From assembly GCA_030760725.1 (NCBI GenBank), contig JASWHV010000003.1, positions 112,314,153 to 112,378,152 of the forward strand: a stretch of DNA of 64,000 bases. The letters are read 5' to 3'. The position numbers were made by a program, and so were the translations under genes. This document shows, in pieces, positions 48,092-58,814 of this stretch. Position 1 is the first letter of the stretch. The number at the start of each line of letters is the position of its first letter. Below the pieces are notes generated by a model, which saw nothing but the letters and a program-made list of their open reading frames with translations, was not told the origin of the DNA and did no database searches. Source of the DNA: Neostapfia colusana (Eukaryota > Streptophyta > Magnoliopsida > Poales > Poaceae).

Positions 48092-51015
48092 TGTCACACC
48101 CGGTTTCTCCGAAGAACAACCGAGTGAATATCACATGTATGCCAGGATCATTTTCTCATACATGTGATGACAAATAGTGAAGCATCATTTATTACAAGCC
48201 AGGTGTCGAATATAAATAAGTCTTACATAGTATATGTCTCGATGGACGATAATAAATTCATAACAAGTAAATAAAATAGCAGCAGAATATTATTCTTGTG
48301 GGCTCACGTTGCCCAGGGGACTCCATGAACCTAGAATCCTTCTTCGGGTCCGAAGTCTTGATCATTAAACACCACATCATCCCCTTGACCTGAGCAGCAA
48401 TTTAAACCAACAAATATGCAAGGTTGAGTACCGTTGGTACTCAGCAAGTGTGGGAAAATTTTGTCATGCATGGCTAGAACAAGGAGAGGCTGAACTCATG
48501 GTTAAAGCACTACGCAATTAATACCTATCACCTTAGCTTATTAAGCACCTACATTACTACATAGGTGAAATGGTCCCAATCTCCCAACCCATCATCATAA
48601 TCAAATAACCATAACATCATTTCCAATGTTAAGCTCCCCGCTTAACATCCTCAACTTCCAAAGTCATCAATCCTCTAATCATGAATAAGTCCAAGCCGCT
48701 CTTGACCGTGAGCACGGCTGTCATGACAGTTTTGACTCTGCAGAGTTTGCACCACTGTACCCACATGTAGTGATTTCATCCCCCGTTGCTGAGTGGACTA
48801 AAAGAACCTCCATTATGCCAGTGGCTACGAACCACATTCACACTTCCCAGGTGTGTAGCCAGGAGATCACTACGAAGCCTTTACAAAGGGATTCCCGACG
48901 AGCGTGGGCCCACTGAGGTTTCACCCCTAACAGCATACAAGAGGCTCCAACCCCGCTGCAGCGGCCCCCTCTTGAGCCTTGCGGTTCATATGGTAGTCCA
49001 GCTGACACCTACTCCCCGCACCATCCAACACACCCATACTACGCCAGGGATACACCTAATTAATTGGCCAAGCTGCCCCATCTCAGCATGTGGTTGGCAC
49101 GGTAAAGCCAGGTTACATGCTCCATGAACCGGTCCTTAGGATCCAGGCAAGTACTAAACACAAACCCGAGTCTCGTGCACCCAGCACCAACCAAATCATC
49201 CAACTTGCCTCGATCCCTACCTCTACATAACTCATAATGTCTCATGCAAGAGAAGGTAAACAAGTTGATGATATCACTTCCCACTTATCCCATTCTAAGC
49301 ATGGCTAAGCATAAGTAATATGAATGACATAATGAAACAAGTTCCAACCCAAGCTACAAGGAAAACAAGGTAATGCAATTCTAGGGAAACTTCCTAGCAT
49401 GGGTTTCATATCTCAATTGACAATGCAAATAATTCTATCTACACATCCTAGCATAGGATCAAAGTGGTCAAGGACACTTGCCTTCTTCCTGCTGCTCTGG
49501 GAATGGATAGTCCTGATCTTGGAAAAGAAGAACTTGCTCTGGGGCAGGTTCTACATCATGTCAACACACATAGCAAAAGAAAACAATTATCCATAAGACA
49601 TTGTTCACACTTTCACTCCACACATACATACATATGATAATCATTCACATTTCTATGTGTTGTGTTTACTCTACATGTGTTGATTTTTGGTCTACATGCA
49701 CTTTTAAACATATGTATATGATTTCTAACTTTTGTATTCAGATTTTCTGTTTGCACACTACATATGAATTTTCAATTTAAACAACCTCTTTAATACACTC
49801 TTTAGCTACCAAGTTTGCATTGAAGGTAACTTCCTACTTCAAATGGGTTTTCAGATCTTCTACCAATCCTAAACTGAAGTCTTTGGATTTGGAGACTTCA
49901 TTTATCATTTTCTAGTCATGCACATTTATTTTCCTATATTTTGAGATTTATTTTCTATACCTAATTGTGAGCTTTATTCTGAAGTTCCAGGGGCTAGATC
50001 AGAAGTTTCCGGGGCTAGCTCGTATTTTCCGAGATCCCCAGGGGGTAGCGCGTAAGAATCCCGGCCTTTATAACGAGGGGCTGACGTGGACCGTCCGATT
50101 TAAAACAGACGGCTGAGATTATAACGTCAAACCGGTACGTGGGGATTTCAATTCTACCGTGCGATTTAAAATAGACGGCGCACAAGCGGCCACGTCGCTC
50201 TGACTGAGCGCGGGCGGCTCTGCCCGGCGGCGCGCGGCGGCGGGAGGCGGCGATCTCGCCGGAAAACTTCGGATCTTCGTCTATTCTTCCTAAAACTGGG
50301 ATTTCATGGCATAGATCGGTAGAGGGGAGGTCGGGGATCTCACCTCGGGGTTTTTCTTGAGCTCGGAGGTCCTGGAAGGCGGTCGGCGACAAGGTCCGAG
50401 GTGAATTCACGGCGATGCTTGTCGGCGCTGTGTCTAAGGCGCAAACCACCGAGTTTTCTGCACCTGCGTGATTCCTCGGAGGCGGTGGAACACGATCGAC
50501 GCGTTAGATCAGAGAACCTGGGCAAAGATCGAGAGAAAACGGTGATCGGAGCTTCGGTTCTCACCGGGAGGAAAAACAGCCAATCGCGGGTGAAAAACGG
50601 GACGATGCCGCTGTTTATATAGCCGGGGGAGGGCGGCGTTTGGTTGTGATCGAGCTGGAGTCGTCCAGAACCGAAATTCGGCTGGGATACGCGGGTATCC
50701 GGGGTGGTTTCGATTCGGGGGACAGAGGAGTCCCGGTTGGCCGAGCGCGCGCGCGAGGAGGAAGAAGATGGTGGGCCCCACACGTCAGTGAGAAGAAAAC
50801 GGGGCGCGCGGCTGCGGGCTGGCGCGGGGGCGAGGTGGGCCGGCTGGTGGGTTTCGGCCCACTGGCCGGATTGTCTGTTTTTCTTTTTCTTTTTCCATTT
50901 CTTTTCTGGTTTGAATTTGAATTTGAATTCCAATTCAAATTTGAATTTCTACACCACATGCAATACGTCCAAAAAATTTTAATTTCCCCTCTTAACAGGA
51001 TTTTGGGGTGTTACA
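48092..51015 (-). mobile_element. A2 5' LTR with internal deletion
   Basis: 2924 bp from TGTCACACCCGG to GGGGTGTTACA. About 500 bp is missing near 49979, where GAGCTTTATT jumps to CTGAAGTTCCAGG. The TATA box (TATATAAA, minus, 50614-50621), hairpin (48426-48442) and palindromes (48718-48729, 48736-48745) are kept. It is the likely partner of the plus-strand LTR at 33635. Confidence 0.9.
50614..50621 (-). promoter_or_regulatory. TATA box, A2 5' LTR
   Basis: Minus-strand TATATAAA ~400 bp from the LTR 5' end. Confidence 0.62.
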
Positions 51016-51150
51016 TTTAGCCTGCTTTGCCTGGTTCCGTACCCCTAGCGTGCACACCCACCATCTCCAGCGCTACAGCTCAGTACGAGGGAGCCGGACG
51101 GCTGATACCCCTAAGCAAAGTTTTAAGTGTAACTTGGGGACATTTGGTTT
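51016..51150. other. Unassigned 135 bp between LTRs
   Basis: Sits between the exact terminus of an A2 LTR (51015) and the exact start of a family B LTR (51151). No similarity to the other elements in the window was noticed. It may be a piece of the sequence these elements inserted into. Confidence 0.4.
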
Positions 51151-51741
51151 TGTAACACCCTCAAAATTACTACCATGCATTGAATACATTTTTCATGTAG
51201 AGAAGCATTTAAAAAGAAGAAGAAATAAAGAGAGGAATATAGAAGCAAATAAAATAATAAGAGAAAAATAGAAATGGAAAATAATGAAAATAAATAGAAA
51301 AGAAAAAATAAAAATAAAAAATAAATTAAATAGCCAAAATGGGACACCCCAATTTTTCCCCAAAATTTCCCAATTTTTACCCAAATTCCCCTCTCCCCTA
51401 ATTTCCCAAATTTTTCCCAATTTTCCTGATTTTCCCCAAAATTCCCCTAGGGAGATTTTCCCCCACATTTGGGGGGAATCCCCCCCCCCAATTTGGCCGC
51501 ACCACATGGGAGGGAACCCTAATGGGCCCCACCCCCCTTGGCCACAGCCCATTAGGGGGGAAACCCTAGCCGCCGTCCCCTTCTAGATTTTTGTGGGCTT
51601 TTATTTCTCAATTAATCTCAGCCATTGGTAGAAAATAAATAATAAAATCCCAGCCCCTAGCTCCCACCTCTTTTAAAATTAAATCTCAAGCATTGGATGA
51701 TTGGATTGCTAAAATCCTAGCCACCCTAGCTCTTTTCCCCT

Positions 51742-51751
51742 TATAAATATA
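51742..51751 (+). promoter_or_regulatory. TATA box, family B LTR copy 1
   Basis: TATAAATATA after a pyrimidine-rich CTCTTTTCCCCT stretch. Confidence 0.65.
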
Positions 51752-53159
51752 ACCCTCTGCCCCCTAGCCGCACCCCCACCCCTCTTTTTTTTGGCCGCCG
51801 CCCCCTCTCCATTGCTGCCAAGTTGTCGCCCCCCTGCTGGAGTTTGGCCGCCGTCGAGCTCCGTAACGCCTCACCATCGCCGGAGAAGAAGCCCCCGATG
51901 TTCTGCCCTAGCCGCAGCCTCATAATTCTCCATAGAAAATTTCCTGCTGCTGCAATTGCAAGGAAGAAGGTTCTGCTGCTAGGAAGAGAGGAGGAACAAG
52001 TGAGGTAGGTTTCCTTTACCCCTCTTACAACGTCGCTGCTGTTTGTACGCACCCGTTTTCTTCACCCCCTGCGAGCAGAAAATTCTGCGTGTGGACAGAC
52101 CATGTTTTGGTCAATTTTTGACGGTGGAATTGATCTATACATTGTGTAAAGATCATAACCACGTCCGCACATGATCCCAGCAGCCTTGTTCATCATAAAA
52201 CCCCATGGAAGCCTACTAAAACATGCAAGAACACGTACAAACTGATTTTTATAAACTGCACCATAGGAATTGCATTCATCCACCTCATTGCATCTTGAGT
52301 AAAGTTTGTGCATGACAATTGATTGCTGTAAATTTTGTATGTGTGTGGTCGTGAGTAGAAGGACATGCTCAAGAGGCCGTCTACAAGGAGCTACATCACC
52401 AAGACTTCGAGACGCTTGAGCGACACGAACCACGGGAGCAAGGCAAGTGCCCCTTGACCATATTCATCCCATGTTTTGAAACTGTTTTGCTTGTGAAAAC
52501 TCGTATGCTTGTGTCAACTTGATGGGACACCCTTTTATAGGAGTTTACTAGTTTTGTTAACCATCCTTGTCGCCGGGAAAGTTGATGAGTCGGGTATGGT
52601 TGTTTTTCCTTTTGCTTCGCTTAACTTAAGGGATACGGGAAGTTGAAATAAAACTTGTTAGCTACTGCACTCATATGAATAAAGATGGTGATAACTTGAT
52701 GATGTTAATGAGCATGGAATCGGGGAGATCTAGGCGAGCTTGGTTCGTGGATGTTGCTGAATGAGATGGTGGTTTGCTTGCCGTAGATCTAAAGACCGGT
52801 TCATGCGAGCACATGCCAGGAAAACAGTGCCACCACAAGGCCAAATATGGGTGCGGCTTAGCTGACTAATTAGGCGTGTTGCTAGCTTGTTATGGAATGT
52901 TGGATGGCGTGGGGAATGGGAGTTGATGAGAACTGCTCTGGGAACTGCATGGCACAAGAGGGGGCCCGTGGGTGAGAGAATGGAGATTCAAGCCTGCCGG
53001 TGAAACCTCAGTGGGTTCTTACATCCTAGTAGCCCCTTTGTAAAGGCTATTTTGTGATCTCTTGTCCATACACCGACGGTTGTGTACTGGTATAATGGAG
53101 GTTCTTTCTAGTCGCCGACGGGTGACGAAATCACAAACTTGTGGGTAAAGTGGTGCCAC

Positions 53160-53188
53160 CTCTGTAGAGTGTAAAACTATCATGATAG
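53160..53188. other. Paired palindromes, family B LTR (co-varying with family A)
   Basis: CTCTGTAGAG (53160-53169) and CTATCATGATAG (53177-53188). Family A has CTCTGCAGAG and CTGTCATGACAG in the same order with similar spacing on the sense strand. In the 12-mer, G-C in one family is replaced by A-T in the other at mirrored positions, so the palindrome survives base changes on both arms. Confidence 0.7.
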
Positions 53189-53436
53189 TCGTGCTTCCGG
53201 TTACAAGAACCTGGCCAACTTCCATGACTAGAGGCAAAACTTAGGATGGCTATTCGAGTATGGTCATTGGGATTGGTTTCGGGACTGTTTTGGGTCATGA
53301 CAATGAGTTTTGTTTCGGTTATATGAAAATGAGATGGCAATGAATATTTATGAGTATGAGATGGTTTCAGCTGCAATAAACCTTTTTATTCCCTACCTTG
53401 TTGTAAGCTACATGTCATACTTTTCCCGCACTTGCT

Positions 53437-53453
53437 GAGTACGACATGTACTC
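53437..53453. other. GAGTAC-GACAT-GTACTC hairpin, family B LTR
   Basis: A 6-bp stem with a 5-base loop in the shared context CACTTGCT..stem..CCTTGC. Family A has the same stem extended by one pair and a different loop. Confidence 0.7.
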
Positions 53454-53790
53454 ACCCTTGCTTTCCCACATATACATCAGTTACAGGAGAAGAGTACTTC
53501 AAGGAACATGTGGAGTACTAGGCGTGCGCACTACCGTTAACATGCCTGTGGAGTTGAAGTTGGAGCCTGCTGTCTTAGTCATTTTCCGCTGTCGTTTAGA
53601 GTCTTCCGCTGCAAGAATAAGTTAGATATTCATGGGTGAGACATTGAGCCAATGTAATAAAGTACTTAAACATTACTCGTGCGTGGTTATATTCTGAACT
53701 TCAGTTTGTGGAATACATGTGTATGTGTGATGAACATCCTGGGCACACATGCATTCACTTGGTTCATTTTTGGAACCGGGTGTCACAAAT

Positions 53791-53803
53791 TGGCATTAGA
53801 GCC
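53791..53803 (+). promoter_or_regulatory. Primer-binding site, family B (degenerate)
   Basis: TGGCATTAGAGCC, two changes from the initiator Met tRNA match seen in the other elements. It is followed by CCGTAGGA..CCTAGGTAGAATGGAC, a leader block shared with family A. Confidence 0.75.
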
Positions 53804-54020
53804 ACGTTGACCGTAGGATGCAAGCCTAGGTAGAATGGACACTCTAAGACACATAGGAACACCCCTCTAAACTGTTATTTTCAAAAATTGCTTGCTGCTG
53901 CACTTTACGTGTCAATTCAGCCACCGCAAAGTGCTATTTTCAGCCCCTCTTTTTCTCTTCTTTTGGACAGCAACACTTTTGTTTTCTTGCTACAAGGGCA
54001 GAAGCTATTGATGATGCTGC

Positions 54021-54434
54021 ATGGGATGCACTCACCTGATTGTGCTACACTTCCTTGAGCAGCTTGAGAACACTACCTTTGAGTTGCACCCGTATCAGAA
54101 GAGTGGTACAGGGGAGATCATTGAACCCCATGAAGGAGCTCTTTCCAACACACAAGCTGCTGACAAATCTCAGAGGTTGCTCGTGGAGTTAGGAAACCGC
54201 TATGCAAGCGCACAAGAAGAGATTAGTTACCTCCGCAAGACGTTGTACTGGCTGCAGAAACAAGAGGGAACTCGTGCCAAAGCGGGAACAAATGGAGCAC
54301 CAGCGTCATCTATCCCTACATGGACTGCCGACTCACCTTGGTGTGCGCCCATGTATGGACCACCCCCGTCACAGGCGAGAACAGCACCGGTTCTCACGTT
54401 AAAGTTTAAGTTCCCTATTGAAAGAAACTTGTAA
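54021..54434 (+). pseudogene. ORF0 relative in family B (N-terminally truncated)
   Basis: 137 codons from the ATG at 54021, in the ORF0 place between primer-binding site and pol. It aligns loosely with the C-terminal half of family A ORF0: ENTTFELHPYQ against SGTTEFKYPPVQ, then a helix-rich segment (47-80, AQEEISYLRKTLYWLQ) at the coiled-coil position, then TWTADSP (100-106) against TWTPDSP. Just upstream, in another frame, IDDAAWDALT resembles DAEKDVTWEAIT of family A. The original frame was thus longer and has been shifted and shortened. The homology is from reading by eye and needs a profile search. Confidence 0.6.
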
Positions 54435-54618
54435 TAAGAACGCTTAGATCGCAGTAGCTTGAATAAGAGTGGCGTGCTGAATTTTTATGATGATTGCTTG
54501 TGTTGTGTGCTTGGTGTGAGTTGTGGGATGCTTCGGCGAATGCCCACATCCACACATAGTAGAGAGATGCTTCGGCACTTGTTCACATCCTCATATAGAC
54601 TGATATTAATGAAAGAAG
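54435..54618 (+). other. Deleted gag region with ~40-bp duplication
   Basis: Gag, the zinc knuckle and the start of protease are absent here. The stretch holds a tandem pair, GATGCTTCGGCGAATGCCCA.. at 54527 and GATGCTTCGGCACTTGTTCA.. at about 54567. Confidence 0.55.
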
Positions 54619-57600
54619 TTGCTTAGTTCATATACCTTGATGCATATAGTTGGGAAATCGCTTCTTTCAGTTATGAATTCTATTCTGAGAGTAAGCCTTA
54701 AAATAAGGGTAGTAGACTTTCTTGTCATCCTTATCGTCTTGGATTCCCAAGGGATCGACATAATACTTGGAACGGACTGGTTAAGCAAGTACAACAGAGT
54801 GATTCAGTGTGCTCAGAGGATCATGCAGTTGACGAGTGAGCACGGTACTCGTATTAAGATTGAGGCAGCCCAACCTGCAACCGAGAAGGCAGTGCTGAAC
54901 CACATCGAAGAAGCGAGATTGGAAAGCATTCCGGTGGTTCAAGAATATTTAGATGCGTTCCCGGAAGAACTTCCAGGTATGCCACCTGACCGGGACATTG
55001 AATTTGCCATTCATTTAGTACTTGGAACTGCACCTATAGCGAAGAGGCCATATAGGATGCCCGCTAATGAGTAAGTGGATCTCAAGAAGCAAATTCAGGA
55101 GCGGCTAGATAAGGGTTTTATACGCCCAAGCTCATCACCATGGGGAGCCCACGTGCTCTTTGTAGACAAGAAAGATGGAACTCAAAGGATGTGTGTCGAC
55201 TATAGGTCTCTCAACGAAGTGACGATCAAGAATAAGTACTCGTTGCCCTGCATAGAGGACTTATTCAATCAAATGAGAGGTGCCCGAATTTTCTCTAAGA
55301 TTGATCTTCGGTCGGGATACTTCCAGCTAAAGATTAAGCCCTCCAGCATTCCCAAAACTGCATTTTGAACATGGTATGGTTCGTATGAATATACCGTTAT
55401 GTCATTTGGGTTGACGAATGCACCCGCATACTTTATGTACCTCATGAATAAGGTCTTCATGGAGTACTTGGACAAGTTCGCCGTGATTTTCATCGATGAT
55501 ATCATGGTGTATTCAAAAAGAGAGGAAGAACATGAACAACACTTGAGATTGACGTTGCAGAAACTGCGAGAGCATCAATTGTATGCTAAGTTCAGCAAGT
55601 GTCAGTTTTGGCTAAAGGAGATATCGTTCCTAGGCCACATCATCTCTGAAGGAGGAGTATCGGTTGATCCCAGAAAAGTGAGGGATGTTTTGAAGTGGAA
55701 TCAACCGCAGAATGTGAGGACATTCGGAGTTTTCTTGGGATGGCTGGATACTAAAACCGGTTCATCAAGAATTTCTCCAAAATAGCGAAGCCTATGACTG
55801 AATTACTGATGAAAGGGAAAGCATTTCAGTGGACACAAGCGTGTCAAGACAGCTTTGAGGAGCTAACGAAGAGATTAACAACAGCGCCGGTTTTGATATT
55901 GCCGGGCGTGAGTAAGAGTTTCGATATATATTGTGATGCTTCAAGACAAGGGCTTGGATGTGTGCTTATGCAAGGAGGATAAGTGGTAGCCTATGCATCG
56001 AGGCAATTAAAGAAACATGTTCTGAATTACCCTACACACGATCTGGAACTTGCAGCCGTGGTACATGCCTTCAAGATTTGGAGGCATTATATCCTCGGTC
56101 ACTGATGTGAGATCTACACGGATCACAAAAGCCTCAAGTATATATTTATGCAAACGGATTTGAATTTGAGGCAACGTTGATGGTTGGAACTCATAAAGGA
56201 TTACAATGTTGGAATCAACTATCACCCCGAAAAGGCCAATGTAGTAGATGATGTGTTGAGCCGAAAAGGAGCATGTCACCAACTCACAGTTCGGGAGCTT
56301 CCACCCGAGCTGCGTAAGGAGTTTGAACGGTTACATATCGGGTTCTTGAACGAGATGGAGGTGATAGAACTAAACTCAACGCTGGAACAAGAGATATGAG
56401 ATGGACAAGCAACGGATGAGGAAATAAAGGAAATCAAGGAAAGAATCCGGCGAGGGATAGAGAAGGATTTCAAAGAAGACAAGAATGACACGCTTTGGTT
56501 AGGGAAAAGGATTTGTGTGCCTAACGTGAAGCATATCCGCGACACGATACTAAAGGAGGCACATGACTCACCTTATTCCATACACCCGGGCTGTACAAAG
56601 ATATACAAGGACCTGAAAACATGCTATCGGTGGGATGGCATGAAAAGGGTATCGCTGAATATGTCGCCTTATGCAACACGTGCCAACGAGTGAAGGCTGA
56701 ACATCAAAGACCCGCTGGATTATTGCAGCCATTGAAAGTACCCGAGTGGAAGTGGGAAGACATCAGCATGGATTTCATTGTCAGATTGCCACGTAACCAG
56801 TCGGGCTACAACTCCATTTGGGTTATCGTGGACCGGTTGACGAAAACAGGCCATTTTATTCCTGTTAGGACTAGGTACACCGTGACGCAATTAGCAGAGC
56901 TTTATATGGAGCAAATCGTGTGTCGTCATGGAGTTCCGAAGAGGATAGTCTCAGATTAAGGTTCTCAATTTACCTCTAGGTTATGGAAGAAGTTGCATGA
57001 AGCCATGGGTACACGGTTGAATTTCAGCTCCGCATATCACCCGCAAACCGACGGGCAAACCGAGAGGACAAAACAGATTTTGTAAGACATGTTGAGAGCT
57101 TGCGCCTTGAAACATGGGCGTAGTTGGGATAAGAGCTTGCCGTATGCTGAATTCTCATACAACAACAGTTACCAAGCCAGCTTGAAAATGTCACCCTTTG
57201 AGGCACTATACGGTACACGGTGTAGAACACCCCTGTTCTGGAATGAGACCAGAGAAAGCCAAGTATTTGGACCCGAAGTGCTGCAAGACGCCAAAAAGCA
57301 AGTCCAAACGATACGTGAAAACTTGAAGGCCGCTCAGTCACGACAAAAGGTCTATGCGGACAATAGGCGAAGGAGTTTGACATTCAAAGTTGGAGACTTT
57401 GTGTGTCTTAAGGTGTCGCCTATCCGAGGCCAACGACGACTCAACAACAAAGGCAAGCTAGCACCCCGCTACATCGGGCCATTCAAGATTTTGGGTAAGC
57501 GAGGAGAGGTAGCCTATCAACTGGAGCTGCCAACGCACCTCTCCGACGTGTACGATATATTTCACGTATCTCAGCTCAAGAAATGCCTAAGAGTACCGGA

Positions 57601-57837
57601 AGAACAAGTACTGATAGATGAGCAAGAGCTTCAAGAGGATCTGTCCTACGTGGAACACCCCATCAAAATCTTGGACGTAAAGGAAAAGGGCACGAGGAAC
57701 AAAGTAATCCGTTGGTGCAAGGTACAATGGAGCCATCACACGGAAGCCGAAACTACATGGGAACGTGAGGAAGATCTCAAGGCAGAGTTCCCTCATACTT
57801 TCTCCACTATATCGAATCTCGAGGGCGAGATTCATTT
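54619..57837 (+). pseudogene. Family B pol, copy 1 (protease end to chromodomain)
   Basis: Protease is present only from about the flap to VLDSQGIDIILGTDWL. RT has KKDGTQRMCVDYRSLNEV, KIDLRSGYFQ, FGLTNAP and FIDDIMVYSK (~55490). RNase H has YCDASRQGLG, and YTDHKSL lies at ~56115. Integrase has SMDFIVRLP (~56765) and IVSD before a stop; the C-terminal part and chromodomain end at KVQWSHHTEAETTWE (~57718-57760). Broken by stops at 55072, 55366, 55980, 56103, 56178, 56397, 56957 and 57083 (all approximate to a codon) and frameshifts near 55725 and 56650. Clearly diverged from family A pol, but with the same domain order. Confidence 0.86.
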
Positions 57838-57838
57838 T

Positions 57839-57852
57839 AAGGGGGGTAGGTT
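57839..57852 (+). promoter_or_regulatory. Polypurine tract, family B copy 1
   Basis: AAGGGGGGTAGGTT before the LTR start at 57853. It is still translatable in the pol frame as KGGR. Confidence 0.72.
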
Positions 57853-58451
57853 TGTAACACCTCAAAATTACTACCATGCATTGCATAAATTTTTCATGTA
57901 GAGAAGCATTTAAAAAGAAGAAATAAAGAGAGGAATATAGAAGTAAATAAAATCATAAAAGGAAATAGAAATGGTAAATAATGAAAACAAATAGAAAAGG
58001 AAAAGAAATAAAAAATAAAAAGAAAAAATAAATAAAATAGCCAAGTTGGGCCACCCCAATTTTTCCCCAAAATTCCCCAATTTAATTCCCCTCTCCCCTA
58101 ATTTCCCAAAATTTTCCCAATTTTCCTGATTTTCCCCAAATCCCCAAAATTCCTCTAGGGTGATTTTCCCCCATTTAGGGGGAATCCCCCCCCCCAATTT
58201 GGCTGCACCACTTAGGAGGGGGGAACCCTAATGGGCCCCACCCCCCTTGGCCGCAGCCCATTAGGGGGGAACCCTAGCCGCCCCCCTCCGTTTTGGGGTT
58301 TTGTGGGTTTTCATTTCTCAATTAAACTCAGCCATTGGTGGAAAATAAATAATAAAATCCCAGCCCCTAGCTTCCACCTCTTTTAAAATTAAATCTCATC
58401 CATCTGATGATTGGGTTGCTAAATCCTATCCACCCTACCTCTTTTTCCCCT

Positions 58452-58461
58452 TATAAATATA
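58452..58461 (+). promoter_or_regulatory. TATA box, family B LTR copy 2
   Basis: TATAAATATA, the same context as in copy 1. Confidence 0.65.
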
Positions 58462-58685
58462 ACCCTCTCCCCCCTAGCCGCACTCCCACCCCTCTTTTTT
58501 TTGGCCGCCGCCCCTCCCTTGCTGCCAAGTCCCCCCCCCCCGGCTGCTGGAGTTTGGCCACCGTCGAGCTCCGTCACGCCTCGCCCTTTTTGTCCGCAGC
58601 CTCCCCCTCCCCAAGTCGCCGACTTGGAGCCCCTCCCCCTCCAAGTCGCCGAGTTGGCACCCCCCCTGCCGGAGTTTGGTCGCCA

Positions 58686-58814
58686 GTGAGCCCCGCCGGT
58701 GAGCCCCACCGATGAGCCCCGCAGTCGAGCCCCGCTGTCGAGCCCCACCTTCGAACCCCGCCGTCGAGCCCTGTCGTTGAGCCCCGTCGTAGAGACCCGC
58801 CGACGAGCCCCGTC
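58686..58814. repeat. ~12-bp minisatellite (GTCGAGCCCCGCC) in family B LTR
   Basis: About ten units of the GTCGAGCCCCGCC / GTGAGCCCCACC type. The corresponding place in LTR copy 1 (near 51850-51880) has only one CCGTCGAGCTCCG. It lies just after the TATA box, so it would be in the transcribed leader. Confidence 0.78.

Larger units (their letters stand above)
52443..53486 (+). other. Candidate GC-AG intron / structured U5 module, family B
   Basis: Donor GAGCAAG|GCAAGTGCC (52436-52451), acceptor CATCAGTTACAG|GAGAAG (AG at 53485-53486), and branch-site-like TACTCAC ~32 bases upstream, inside the GAGTAC/GTACTC hairpin. 1044 bp, against 1096 bp for the family A counterpart. A second candidate intron, with GTGAG|GTAGGT near 52005 and GTGAGTAG|AAGG at 52358, would leave an 84-base exon between. 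No transcript evidence is available. Confidence 0.4.
51151..53787 (+). mobile_element. Family B Gypsy 5' LTR, complete
   Basis: 2637 bp, TGTAACACCCTC to CCGGGTGTCACA. TATAAATATA lies at 51742-51751. The first ~1.2 kb is unlike family A (runs of CCAAATTTTCCC-type sequence). From AGGCAAGTGCCCCTTGACC (52441) to near 53490, blocks align with the family A LTR: ACCGGTTCATG, GTTGGATGGCGTGGGGAAT, CAAGAGGGGGCC, GGTGAAACCTCAGTGGG, CCTTTGTAAAGG, ATAATGGAGGTTCTTT. Confidence 0.9.
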
